64,000 nucleotides of DNA from Alphaproteobacteria bacterium (lineage in GTDB: Bacteria > Pseudomonadota > Alphaproteobacteria > Micropepsales > Micropepsaceae): NCBI GenBank assembly GCA_947475445.1, contig CANJLC010000005.1:62001-126000 (forward strand), written 5' to 3'. The position numbers and the translations under genes were made by a program. Shown here piece after piece: positions 54,522 through 64,000 of this stretch. A model generated the notes under the pieces. The model saw only the letters and a program-made list of their open reading frames with translations, had not been told where the DNA came from and ran no database searches. Position 1 is the stretch's first letter, and every line of letters begins with the position of its first letter.

Positions 54522-55586
54522 TCAGGCCGCGCTGGGGACCAGCGTTGCGGCGCGGGGGTCGTCCTGGCCCAGCACCATGTTGCGGCCGCTGCGCTTGGCG
54601 CCATAAAGGCAGGCATCGGCCCGCCGGATCACGGCTTCGATGGAATCGCCCGGGGCGAACTGGGCCACGCCGATCGAAATGGTGATTGTGCCCAGCACAT
54701 CGCCCGTGGATTTCTTGACCAGCTTGCGGCCCTGCACCGCCAGGCGAATCTGGTCGGCGACATGAATGGCGTCGGCCAGGCTGGTGCCGCGGAGCAGCAC
54801 GCCAAATTCCTCGCCGCCATAACGGGCGGCCGTATCGCGGCCCTTGACGTTGTCCGACAGGCAGTTCGCCACCAGGCGCAACACCTGGTCGCCGGTCTGG
54901 TGGCCCCAGCTGTCGTTGAATTTCTTGAAATGGTCGATGTCGCACATCATCAGGCAGACATTCTCGCCTTCGCCCAGCGCCAGCATGCCTGTATCCATCG
55001 CGGCGTCAAAAGCCTTGCGGTTGGCAATGCCGGTCAAGGGATCAGTGAGGCTTTCCTTGCGCACATCGTCCAGCTTGCCGCGCAGGTCGCTGACCTGCTC
55101 CGAGGATTTCTGCAATTCACCCTCAAGTGTCCGGGTCTTCTCTTCCATCGCTTTGGTGGCGGCAATCAGGTCTTCCACCAGCTTGCGCATGTCGTCGGGG
55201 GACTGGTTGGCGCCCAGTTCGCCGGTCGCGGCGGACAGCGTGTTGGTATAGTCCTCGGCATGGCGGCCGGCCGATTCCAGCCTGACCAGCACATGGTCAA
55301 TGACCTGCGTGATGCCGGTGCCGACATTGTCCATGGCGCGCGCGGCGCGGGCGCCTGAGAGGCAGCGCAGCCGCAGGTCGGAGAGAATCTCGGGGGTGAA
55401 CGGCTTCTTGGCGGCGACCATGGCGCCGATCACCTGCGTCACGCCCGGATTTTCACCGGCGGCGAAGGCATAGAAAAGTTCGAAATTTTCCGGCGCGGGA
55501 ATGACATTGCATTCCCCCATAAGGGCGATCGCGGTCTTGGCGAGCGCTTGTTCTCTATCCGATCTGAACACGGTCCCATTCCCCAC
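54522..55586 (-). CDS. GGDEF diguanylate cyclase with uncharacterised N-terminal region
   Basis: DPLTGIANRKAFDAAMD; DIDHFKKFNDSWGHQTGDQVLR; RYGGEEFGVLL. Confidence 0.95.
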   Translation of the reverse strand: MGNGTVFRSDREQALAKTAIALMGECNVIPAPENFELFYAFAAGENPGVTQVIGAMVAAKKPFTPEILSDLRLRCLSGARAARAMDNVGTGITQVIDHVLVRLESAGRHAEDYTNTLSAATGELGANQSPDDMRKLVEDLIAATKAMEEKTRTLEGELQKSSEQVSDLRGKLDDVRKESLTDPLTGIANRKAFDAAMDTGMLALGEGENVCLMMCDIDHFKKFNDSWGHQTGDQVLRLVANCLSDNVKGRDTAARYGGEEFGVLLRGTSLADAIHVADQIRLAVQGRKLVKKSTGDVLGTITISIGVAQFAPGDSIEAVIRRADACLYGAKRSGRNMVLGQDDPRAATLVPSAA

Positions 55587-55716
55587 TGACCGCTTACAAT
55601 TACGCGCGGCAGGGCAAAGCTTCGCGCAATACGCGGTAAAAAAGCGTTAAGCGGGGAACCCAAGCTTTGGTTAATCGGAGCTTTTTTTGCCGGCAAATGC
55701 CCGGCCTGACGGCAAA

Positions 55717-57303
55717 TCAGCCCTTGGGGGATTCAGGCTTTTTCACCGGCACGGGCCGGAACAGGAAGGCGGGAAGCTGGCTTTTGTCCACCGCCTCGGA
55801 CTGGGCGGCGCGTTCATTGTGCTGGCGCTGGCTGCCCCGGTCGCGGTTTTCCTGGCGCGGCCCATCTTGCCTTGGGCCGTCCTGTTTGGGCCTGTCATGG
55901 CGCGGCTTGTCGTGATGGCGATGCTCCTGCCGCTTCTGCTCCGGCTTGGGGGCGTCGGCGATGGCGGGCGTGGGCGCGCTGGTTTCGACCTGCGCTTCGC
56001 GAATCTGGGTCGGCTCGATGGCGGCCACCTGGTCATGGAATTTTCCGTCCGGCGGACGGCGGTCGCGGTGCTTGCTGTCGCGCTTGCCGCCGCGGTCGCG
56101 GCCGCCGCTGCGCGGGCCGTCAAAGCGCGGCTTGCGCTCTTCGCGCACTTCGATGTCCATCATTTCCCGGCGCGCCAGTTTCTGGCCGGTGATCTTTTCG
56201 ATCGCCTCGATATATTTTCCGTCGCGCGATGACGCCAGCATGAAAGCGGCGCCGCTGCGGCCCGCACGTCCGGTGCGGCCGATGCGATGCACATAGTCGT
56301 CGGCATGGATCGGCACGTCGAAATTGAACACATGGCTGACGGCCGGAACGTCCAGCCCGCGCGCCGCGACATCGCTGGCGATCAGGATTTTCAGGTCCCC
56401 GGCGCGGAAACGGTCCAGTGTCTTGGTGCGCAGCGACTGGTCCAGATCGCCATGGATGGGAGCGGCATCGAAGCCGTGCTTGACCAGCGACTTGGCCACG
56501 ACGTCGACATCGCGCTTGCGGTTGCAGAACACGATGGCGTTGTTCAGCGTCGGCTCGGCTTCGCGGATCAGGCGGCGCAGCGCCTCGCGCTTGGCCCAGT
56601 CATTGGCGGGGATCATCACCAGTTCCTGGGTGATGTTGGTGGCGGTGGTGGCGGGGCGCGAAACTTCCACCCGCACCGGATTGTGCAGGAACTGGTCGGT
56701 CAGGCGCTGGATTTCCGGCGGCATGGTGGCCGAATAAAACAGCGTCTGGCGGGTGAAGGGCAGCTTCTTGCAGATTTCCTCGACATCGGGAATGAAACCC
56801 ATGTCCAGCATGCGGTCGGCTTCGTCAATCACCAGGATGTTGACCTGGGACAGCAGGATGCGGCCGCGCCCGAAATGGTCCATCAGGCGGCCCGGCGTGG
56901 CGATCAGCACGTCAACGCCGCGATCCAGCTTCTTGATCTGTTCGTCCATGGCCGTGCCGCCGATCAGCAGCGCATGGGTAAGCTTGGAATATTTGCTGTA
57001 GCGCGTGAAGTTCTCCGACACCTGGTCTGCCAGTTCGCGGGTCGGTTCCAGCACCAGGGCCCGGGGCATGCGCGCCTTGGCGCGTCCCTTGGACAGCATT
57101 TCGATCATGGGCAGGGTGAAGCTGGCGGTCTTGCCGGTGCCCGTCTGGGCGATGCCGATCAGGTCGCGCCGCTGCAAGGCATGGGGAATGCCCTGTGCCT
57201 GGATCGGCGTGGGGGTGGTGTAGCCGCTGTCGGCCACCGCCTTGAGGATTTCGGGGGAAAGGCCCAGGGCAGCAAAGCCGTTGGGCGCTTCAGTCGAAGC
57301 CAT
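55717..57303 (-). CDS. DEAD-box RNA helicase with basic C-tail; Met at 57303 preferred
   Basis: PTPIQAQGIP; AQTGTGKTASF; PTRELADQ; VIDEADRMLDMGF; YSATMP; HRIGRTGRAGRSG. Confidence 0.95.
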   Translation of the reverse strand: MASTEAPNGFAALGLSPEILKAVADSGYTTPTPIQAQGIPHALQRRDLIGIAQTGTGKTASFTLPMIEMLSKGRAKARMPRALVLEPTRELADQVSENFTRYSKYSKLTHALLIGGTAMDEQIKKLDRGVDVLIATPGRLMDHFGRGRILLSQVNILVIDEADRMLDMGFIPDVEEICKKLPFTRQTLFYSATMPPEIQRLTDQFLHNPVRVEVSRPATTATNITQELVMIPANDWAKREALRRLIREAEPTLNNAIVFCNRKRDVDVVAKSLVKHGFDAAPIHGDLDQSLRTKTLDRFRAGDLKILIASDVAARGLDVPAVSHVFNFDVPIHADDYVHRIGRTGRAGRSGAAFMLASSRDGKYIEAIEKITGQKLARREMMDIEVREERKPRFDGPRSGGRDRGGKRDSKHRDRRPPDGKFHDQVAAIEPTQIREAQVETSAPTPAIADAPKPEQKRQEHRHHDKPRHDRPKQDGPRQDGPRQENRDRGSQRQHNERAAQSEAVDKSQLPAFLFRPVPVKKPESPKG

Positions 57304-57542
57304 TTCTTCCGTGGAAGACTGGGCGTTATCAATAACTTCGCTGGTTCCGGCTTCCGCGCCGGAGATCGTCACTTGGGTCGTAGCACGCTCCTGAAAAGGG
57401 GCGCATCTGTCGCGCCCAAGTCTGGCAAAGCCCGTATTGGCCGCCGACTCTTTAAGTGCCCCGAACATAGGAATAAATGCCGGAATGTCAATGTTTTATG
57501 TAAGGAGATTGACGCTGGCTGTGGCGCGCGCAAGCGTGGGAC

Positions 57543-59738
57543 ATGGCTGCGTTTTTTCGAGTCTGGCTGCTGGGACTGATGGCGGTTGGCGTATGGGTGC
57601 TGGCGGCCCATGGCCCGACAACGCGCCCGGTTGCGCAGGGCAGGGAAGCGCCGGCGGGTCAATTCTCCGCAGCCCGGGCACAAGCGACATTGACGCGGCT
57701 GCTGGGTCCGCAAAAACCGCATCCGGCCGGGAGTGAAGAAAACGCGGCCCTGCACACAAGGCTGCTGCAGGAACTGACCCAGCTTGGCGCAGGCAGCCAG
57801 ACACAAACCGGCATGAGCTGCTTCGCCGCCCGGCGCGGCGGCGTCATTCAATGCGCCACGGTGGGCAACATCATCGCCCAGGTGCTGCCCGGTGATGGAA
57901 AGGCGATCCTCCTGATGGCACATTTGGACTCGGTGGCCGCCGGTCCCGGGGCAGGGGATGACGCATCGGGCGTCGCCACCATCCTGGAAACCATTCGCGC
58001 CCTGAAGGCCGATGCCGGCGCGGCTCGTCATCCCGTCATCGCGCTGTTCACCGATGGCGAGGAGCTTGGCCTGCTGGGCGCGAATTTGTTCCTGCGCGAT
58101 GCCGCCTGGCGGAACCGTGTCGGGTTGGTGATCAATGCCGAGGCGCGGGGCAACCAGGGCCCCAGCTACCTGTTCCAGACCAGTCCCGGAGACAGCAAGC
58201 TGGTTGATCTTTACGCACGGAACACGGCGCACCCCGCCACATCCTCGCTCTATGGCGAAATCTACAAATACCTGCCCAACGATACCGACTTCACGCCGTT
58301 CCTGCGCGCCGGCATCGCCGGGTACAATTTTGCCTTCATCGGCAACGCCGCCCAGTACCACACGGCACTGGACCGGATCGAAAATCTCGATCCCCGAACG
58401 CTGCAGCATCACGGCGATAATATCCTTGGTCTGACACGCGGGCTCCTGTCCGCCGATATCGCGGCGCTCAAAGGTGGCAACGCGATTTATTTCGATGTGC
58501 TGGGCCGCTGGTTGCCGCGACTGCCGCAAAGCTGGGCCCTGCCGCTGGCGCTGCTGATCTTTTTCGCCATTGCGCTGGCGGGATGGCTCAGCCCGCGGCC
58601 CCGGTTGCATCGTCCCCTTTTGTCATTCCTGATGCCGCCCTTGTTGCTGGCGGGATGCATCGGTGCGGGCTTTGGCCTGCACAGCCTCGCCGCTCTGGTG
58701 TCCGGCAATGCCGATCCGTCCTTTGCCCATCCGCTCGCGCTTCGCGTGGCGCTGGGTTTTGGCGTGTGGACAATGGCGCTGCTCACCATGCGCCGTGCCG
58801 GCGCGATTGCGAGCTGGCTGTGGCTGGCAGGGCTGGGCATCACAGCTGCGGTTTTTGCCCCAGGCATCAGTCCCTATTTCCTTTTTCCGTGCCTGATCGC
58901 GGCGCCGCTGTTGCTGCTGACGCTGAAGTCCGGGCGGGCGCCAGCCCTGTTTCTCGCGGCACTATGCGCCATGCTGGCCTGGATCGGGCTGGCCGCCGGC
59001 AGCGAAGCCATCATGGGGCTTTCGGCGCATTTCCTTTTCACGGTGCCCGTGGCCATGGGGCTGATCGCAGCGCTGCCCTTGCTGTCCTTGCAGAAAATGG
59101 GGGAGGGTGCGTGGCGCCTCTGCGTCCTGGCTTCGCTTCTGCTCGCAGTTGGCGCGGCCGTGCTGGCGGGATTCCAGCCGGCCTACAGCATCACACAGCC
59201 GCAGCGCCTCAACCTGCGCTATGCCGAGAAGGACGGAAAATCCTTCTGGCTGGCCGACCCGGTGGCGCATCTGCCGGACAGTTTGCGCAAGGCAGCGCGC
59301 TTTTCGGCAGCGCCGCAAAATTTCCTGGCATGGCGCGGCTATATCGCCCCCGCCGGAATGATCCAGCTTCCCGCGCCGTCGGCAAGCATTGCGCGGCAGG
59401 ACAATCGCCTGACCCTGGATTTGCACGGTTCGGACGCTGCCAGCGGCATGTCGCTTCTCATTTCCGGCGGCCTTCAAGCGGTTACCGTGGGCGGCGTTCG
59501 CACCCCGGCATCCGCTGGCCAGTTTCTATGGAATTGCGCCACGCCCGATTGCGCCTCGGCGCAGGTGACATTGGACTTTTCCGGGCCGTTGCCCAAGAGC
59601 CTTTTGCTGGCGGAACAGCGTTTTGGCTTGCCCGCCAAGGGCGCATCCCTGTTGAAGGCCCGGCCCGATTGGTCGACATCGTCGCAAATGGGCAATGTGT
59701 CGGTTGTCGCGACGGATGTTGCGATACCGCCGGTCTAG
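57543..59738 (+). CDS. M28-family metallopeptidase with multi-TM C-terminal half
   Basis: ILLMAHLDSVAAGPGAGDDASGVATILE; ALFTDGEELGLLGANLF; hydrophobic helices after residue 320. Confidence 0.9.
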   Translation: MAAFFRVWLLGLMAVGVWVLAAHGPTTRPVAQGREAPAGQFSAARAQATLTRLLGPQKPHPAGSEENAALHTRLLQELTQLGAGSQTQTGMSCFAARRGGVIQCATVGNIIAQVLPGDGKAILLMAHLDSVAAGPGAGDDASGVATILETIRALKADAGAARHPVIALFTDGEELGLLGANLFLRDAAWRNRVGLVINAEARGNQGPSYLFQTSPGDSKLVDLYARNTAHPATSSLYGEIYKYLPNDTDFTPFLRAGIAGYNFAFIGNAAQYHTALDRIENLDPRTLQHHGDNILGLTRGLLSADIAALKGGNAIYFDVLGRWLPRLPQSWALPLALLIFFAIALAGWLSPRPRLHRPLLSFLMPPLLLAGCIGAGFGLHSLAALVSGNADPSFAHPLALRVALGFGVWTMALLTMRRAGAIASWLWLAGLGITAAVFAPGISPYFLFPCLIAAPLLLLTLKSGRAPALFLAALCAMLAWIGLAAGSEAIMGLSAHFLFTVPVAMGLIAALPLLSLQKMGEGAWRLCVLASLLLAVGAAVLAGFQPAYSITQPQRLNLRYAEKDGKSFWLADPVAHLPDSLRKAARFSAAPQNFLAWRGYIAPAGMIQLPAPSASIARQDNRLTLDLHGSDAASGMSLLISGGLQAVTVGGVRTPASAGQFLWNCATPDCASAQVTLDFSGPLPKSLLLAEQRFGLPAKGASLLKARPDWSTSSQMGNVSVVATDVAIPPV

Positions 59739-61708
59739 ATATCAACGTCCTTGGCGAAGGCGGCGTTTTCCTGGATGAACTGGAAGCGCAGTTCCGGCTT
59801 CTTGCCCATCAATTGCTCGACAAGATCCTCGGTTTCGTCGCCATTGGCGGTTTGTACCTGGATCAGGGTGCGATGGCCGGGCCGCATGGTGGTTTCCTTC
59901 AATTGCTGCGGCATCATTTCGCCCAGGCCCTTGAAACGCGATATCTCCACCTTGCCGTTGCTGCGAAATTCACTCTTGAGCAGGCGCTCGCGGTCGGCGT
60001 CATCGCGGGAATACAGGGTCTTGGCGCCCTGGCTCATGCGGTAGAGCGGCGGCATGGCCAGGAACAGGTGCCCGCCGGTGATCAGTTCCGGTATTTCGCG
60101 GTAGAAAAAAGTCAGCAACAGCGACGCAATATGCGCGCCGTCGACATCGGCGTCGGTCATGACGATGACGCGCTCATAGCGCAAATCCGTTTCGCGGTAT
60201 TTTGCGCCGGTGCCACAGCCCAGCGCCTGCACCAAATCCGACAATTCCTGGTTCTGCTGCAGCTTGCCCGCGCCGGCGCTGGCCACGTTCAGGATCTTGC
60301 CGCGCAAAGGCAGGATGGCCTGGGTATTGCGGTCGCGCGCCTGCTTGGCGCTTCCACCCGCCGAGTCGCCTTCCACCAGGAAAATTTCCGTGCCCTGCGC
60401 CGCATCGCGGGTACAGTCCGCCAGCTTGCCAGGCAGGCGCAGCTTGCGCGTGGCCGCCTTGCGTGAAACTTCCTTCTCCTGCCGCTTCTTCAGCCGGTCC
60501 TCGGCCTGCTCGATGACAAAATCCAGCAGCCGGTCGGCTTCGGCGGGGCTTTCCGCCAGCCAATGGTCGAAATGGTCACCGACCACCGTTTCCACCAGCT
60601 TCTGCGCTTCGGGGCTTGAAAGCTTGTCCTTGGTCTGGCCCTGGAATTCCGGTTCGCGGATAAACACCGAAAGGGCGGCGCAAACGCCGCTCATCACGTC
60701 ATCGGCGGTGATCAGCGCCGTCTTGCGGTTGCTGGCGCGGTCGCCATGCGCGCGCAATCCCCGGGTCAGGGCGTTGCGCAAACCCTGTTCATGGGTGCCG
60801 CCCTGCGCCGTGGGAATGGTGTTGCAATAGGAATGGACGAAAGGGTCCACCATCGGCGTCCAGGCCACCGCCCATTCCACCGAACCGCGCGAGCCATCCT
60901 TCTTGTCCGGCGTGCGGCCGGCAAAATCCCTGCTGTTGACGGTGCTGGACTTGCCGATCTCGCTCTTGAGCAGGTCCGCCAATCCGCCAGGAAATTTCAG
61001 GACCTCTTCGGCCGGTATGGCCTCGTCCCTGATCAGCGACGGATCGCAGGACCAGCGTATTTCCACGCCGCGGAACAGATAGGCCTTGTTCTTGCACTGG
61101 CGGTAAAGCCGGGCCGGGGAAAATTCGATGTCGCCGAAAATCTGCTCGTCGGGCTTGAAGCTGGTAATGGTGCCGCGCCGGTTCACCGCGCCCATGTCCT
61201 TCAGCTTGCCGATGGCGTGGCCGCGTTCAAAACGCATCTTGTGCGCCCGCTTGTCGCGCGCCGATTCCACTTCCAGCCATTCCGACAGGGCGTTGACCAC
61301 CGAGGCGCCCACGCCGTGCAAACCGCCCGAGGTTTCATAGACCTTGCTGTCGAATTTGCCGCCGGCGTGCAGCGTGGTCATGATCACTTCCAGCGCCGAC
61401 TTGTTCTTGAATTTGGGATGCGGGTCGGTGGGAATGCCGCGGCCATTGTCGCGGATCACCAGCACATTGCCTTTTTGCAGTTCCATTTCGATGCGGCTGG
61501 CATGACCGGCCACCGCTTCGTCCATGGAGTTGTCGAGAATTTCGCTGGCCAGGTGATGCAGTGCGTTGGCGTCGGTGCCGCCGATATACATGCCTGGCCG
61601 GCGGCGCACCGGCTCAAGGCCTTCCAGCACCTCGATGTCCTTGGCCGAATAGGCCTTCGAGGCACCCGATTGGGTGCTTTCGAACAGGTCGGGGCCCCGC
61701 TTTGCCAT
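59735..61708 (-). CDS. parE: DNA topoisomerase IV subunit B
   Basis: VRRRPGMYIGGTDANALHHLASEILDNSMDEAVAGHA; LVEGDSAGGSAKQARDRNTQAILPLRGKILNV; TDADVDGAHIASLLLTFFYR. Confidence 0.96.
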   Translation of the reverse strand: MAKRGPDLFESTQSGASKAYSAKDIEVLEGLEPVRRRPGMYIGGTDANALHHLASEILDNSMDEAVAGHASRIEMELQKGNVLVIRDNGRGIPTDPHPKFKNKSALEVIMTTLHAGGKFDSKVYETSGGLHGVGASVVNALSEWLEVESARDKRAHKMRFERGHAIGKLKDMGAVNRRGTITSFKPDEQIFGDIEFSPARLYRQCKNKAYLFRGVEIRWSCDPSLIRDEAIPAEEVLKFPGGLADLLKSEIGKSSTVNSRDFAGRTPDKKDGSRGSVEWAVAWTPMVDPFVHSYCNTIPTAQGGTHEQGLRNALTRGLRAHGDRASNRKTALITADDVMSGVCAALSVFIREPEFQGQTKDKLSSPEAQKLVETVVGDHFDHWLAESPAEADRLLDFVIEQAEDRLKKRQEKEVSRKAATRKLRLPGKLADCTRDAAQGTEIFLVEGDSAGGSAKQARDRNTQAILPLRGKILNVASAGAGKLQQNQELSDLVQALGCGTGAKYRETDLRYERVIVMTDADVDGAHIASLLLTFFYREIPELITGGHLFLAMPPLYRMSQGAKTLYSRDDADRERLLKSEFRSNGKVEISRFKGLGEMMPQQLKETTMRPGHRTLIQVQTANGDETEDLVEQLMGKKPELRFQFIQENAAFAKDVDI

Positions 61709-61816
61709 GTTTTCCTGTCACACCCTTTGTCCCGCGAATCGCGGAAACGCTGGGGAAACTTAGCCAAGCCCCTGTCCTAACGCACGATTTTCCTGCCCGA
61801 GAGCCATTTTTAACGC

Positions 61817-63286
61817 TTGGAGAATAGAATTTCCCGGCAGTTAAACAGGTCATGCGCCGTGGGGCTCACCCAGCGTCTCAGCCTTAATGTCGGCACCGAT
61901 TCCCGGGTGCTCAAGAGCCAGCTCGAAGCCATCACCGGCCTCGGGAAACTGGCGTGGTTCACCACGCCTTTCTGGGCGCTGACGCTGGCCTGGCTGGGTT
62001 CGGCGGCGTGCGGCTGTTTCGGGCATCAAAGCCTGGCGGTGGCGGCGATTTTCCCTGTCATCGTCTGCCTGGTGTCTTTCAGCACCTATCGCCTCTATCA
62101 GCTTTACCGGCGTGATGCGGATACCAGTGACAACAAGCTGCAACTTTGGGCCAGCCGCTTCCTTTTCGCCCAGATTGCGATCAGCGCCGCCTGGGGAACC
62201 TTTCCCTGGTTGTTGTGGCAGGACGACAGCCTGCTCAACCATGTCTTTATCCTGCTGGCGATGGCCACCACCGTCTCATCCCTGATGATCAGCCGGGTGA
62301 GCAACATGGGCATGTTCATGGCTGGCGTGGTGCCGCTTGTCGTCATGACCACCTTGCGCTTTGCCTTGGCGGGAACATGGGAGGATTTGGGTTTTGCTCT
62401 GCTCACGCCGCTTTATGCCGCACATATTTTCAGCGATGGCCGCCGCTTCATAAATCGCCTGGAAGGCGACGCCCGGTTGCGCTTCAATGTCGAGGACATG
62501 GCCGGCGCGCTGACCCGCGCCCGTGATGAAGCGATCAAGAAGCGCTACGAGGCGGAAAGCGCCAGTGCCTCCAAGACCGCCTTCCTTGCCAACATGAGCC
62601 ACGAGTTGCGCACCCCGCTCAACGCCATCCTGGGCTTTTCCGACATCATCGCCCACCAGAGCATGGGGCGTGATGAAATAGACCGCTACAGCGACTATGC
62701 ACGCGACATCCACAGTTCGGGCGCGCACCTGCTGTCCCTGATCAACGATTTGCTGGACGTCGCCAAGATTGAATCCGGCAAGATGGAGATTGATCCCCGG
62801 CGGCTGGATCCGCGCGGTATTATCGAAGGCGTGGCGCGCCTTGTCGCGGCCAAGGCCATGGAAAAGAATATCCATGTCAAAACCGAGATCGCGGCGGGCA
62901 CGCCCCTGGTGATGGCGGATGAGCGGGCGCTCAAGCAGATGCTGCTCAACCTGCTCTCCAATGCCGTCAAATTCACGCCCGAAGGGGGCCATGTCACCAT
63001 CACATGCCAGGGCGTGCCGGATGGCGGGCTGGAATTGAGCGTCATCGACGATGGCCCGGGCATCGCGCCGGACAAGCTCGCTCGCGTGTTCGAACCCTTC
63101 TCCCAGATCGACAATCGCTATGACCGCCAGTCGGGCGGCACCGGGCTTGGCCTGGCCCTGGTCCAGGGATTGACACTCCTGCATGGCGGCCGTGTCTGGC
63201 TGGAGAGCAAGCCGGGCGCCGGCGTGCGCGCCACTATTTACCTTCCCGCAAGTATTGCGGCTGGCGCGGTGCGCGCCAGCGCCTGA
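61817..63286 (+). CDS. Membrane sensor histidine kinase (PleC/DivJ-like HisKA); start uncertain
   Basis: FLANMSHELRTPLNAILGFSDII; LLNLLSNAVKFTPEGGHVTI; VIDDGPGIAPDKLARVFEPFSQ; GGTGLGLALVQGL. Confidence 0.94.
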   Translation: MENRISRQLNRSCAVGLTQRLSLNVGTDSRVLKSQLEAITGLGKLAWFTTPFWALTLAWLGSAACGCFGHQSLAVAAIFPVIVCLVSFSTYRLYQLYRRDADTSDNKLQLWASRFLFAQIAISAAWGTFPWLLWQDDSLLNHVFILLAMATTVSSLMISRVSNMGMFMAGVVPLVVMTTLRFALAGTWEDLGFALLTPLYAAHIFSDGRRFINRLEGDARLRFNVEDMAGALTRARDEAIKKRYEAESASASKTAFLANMSHELRTPLNAILGFSDIIAHQSMGRDEIDRYSDYARDIHSSGAHLLSLINDLLDVAKIESGKMEIDPRRLDPRGIIEGVARLVAAKAMEKNIHVKTEIAAGTPLVMADERALKQMLLNLLSNAVKFTPEGGHVTITCQGVPDGGLELSVIDDGPGIAPDKLARVFEPFSQIDNRYDRQSGGTGLGLALVQGLTLLHGGRVWLESKPGAGVRATIYLPASIAAGAVRASA

Positions 63287-63420
63287 AAACGGCACAATTG
63301 CGCCGCCTTTCGTGAAATGTTTGGCAGCACTTCCTTAACAGGCAAAGCCATAAGATTTGCCAGGGGCCCCATAATGGGTCGTGGACCGGGCAGAGCATCT
63401 TGGCTGACTTTTTTCAGATC

Positions 63421-64000
63421 ATGCGAGGCGGCGATACGCGCGTGCTGAAGGTGCAGCTCGATCTGAGCGCGCATGCGGTCCAGGCCACCCGTCTCACATC
63501 ACCGCTCTGGTCGCTGCTGGTGGCACTTTTGTGCAGCAACGTGACCGGGCTGTTCGGCAATCGCGGCCTGATCGAAGCGCTTTACCTGCCCACGCTTGTC
63601 ACGCTGATGATCGGCCTGTCGTCCGCCGTCGCGGCGCTTTATCTTCGGCAATCCACCGTCGCGCTGTCCGCGGCGGAGATGCGCAAATGGTCTCTCAGAT
63701 TCATCCTCGCGCAGATCGGAATTTCGGTGGCCTGGGGTTCCATGGCCTGGCTGCTGTGGGAGACCGGCAACAATCACAATCATCTTTTTCTTGCCGCCTG
63801 CAGCCTGGCCATTATTGCCGGACTGGTGGCCAGCCGTGGCAGCAGCGCCACCATGTTTATCGCCAGCCTGGCGCCCATTTCGTTGATGACCGCCGCCCGC
63901 TTCGCGCTTGGGGATTCCGGCACCGATTACGCCGTCGCCCTGGCGGCGCCGGCCTTTTCGCTGCAGATGTGGTTCACCGGCCGCACCCTGATGGGCCGCA
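63421..64000 (+). CDS. Partial membrane sensor protein, paralogous to the preceding kinase's N-terminal half; runs off window
   Basis: No stop before the edge; DTRVLKVQL, RFILAQIGISVAWGSMAWLLWE resemble DSRVLKSQL, RFLFAQIAISAAWGTFPWLLWQ upstream. Alternative TTG start at 63400. Confidence 0.8.
   Translation, partial: MRGGDTRVLKVQLDLSAHAVQATRLTSPLWSLLVALLCSNVTGLFGNRGLIEALYLPTLVTLMIGLSSAVAALYLRQSTVALSAAEMRKWSLRFILAQIGISVAWGSMAWLLWETGNNHNHLFLAACSLAIIAGLVASRGSSATMFIASLAPISLMTAARFALGDSGTDYAVALAAPAFSLQMWFTGRTLMGR

Overview
The window is a dense, GC-rich stretch of chromosome that looks alphaproteobacterial, judging by gene content and order (NDUFA12-mlaD-DUF2155-aat, accBC-aroQ, gcvT-H-PA-PB, iscR-suf, bactofilin/M23, class II RNR). 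I could assign about 60 CDS, two of them cut by the window edges. I see no rRNA or tRNA genes, no CRISPR array, no prophage, no transposase and no recognisable defence locus. It is mostly core genome, and I do not claim a clear-cut new multigene system. Items worth a second look: (1) a ThiS-ThiG fusion in which the ThiS GG terminus is internal; (2) a short lipoprotein GGT homologue with a degenerate catalytic motif; (3) an IscR-type operator/promoter and a separate AT-rich perfect inverted repeat upstream of an iscR-iscS-sufBCDS-sufU-sufT-sufA-tfoX operon; (4) a structured leader and dyads upstream of B12-dependent RNR; (5) an intact RF2 +1 frameshift site; (6) tandem paralogous sensor kinases at the right edge; (7) a compositionally odd gene abutting the gcv operon; (8) an 18-bp perfect palindrome and a long hairpin after accC; (9) small ORFs missed or masked in the supplied ORF track. 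All calls come from reading the sequence and from remembered family motifs; no database search was run.
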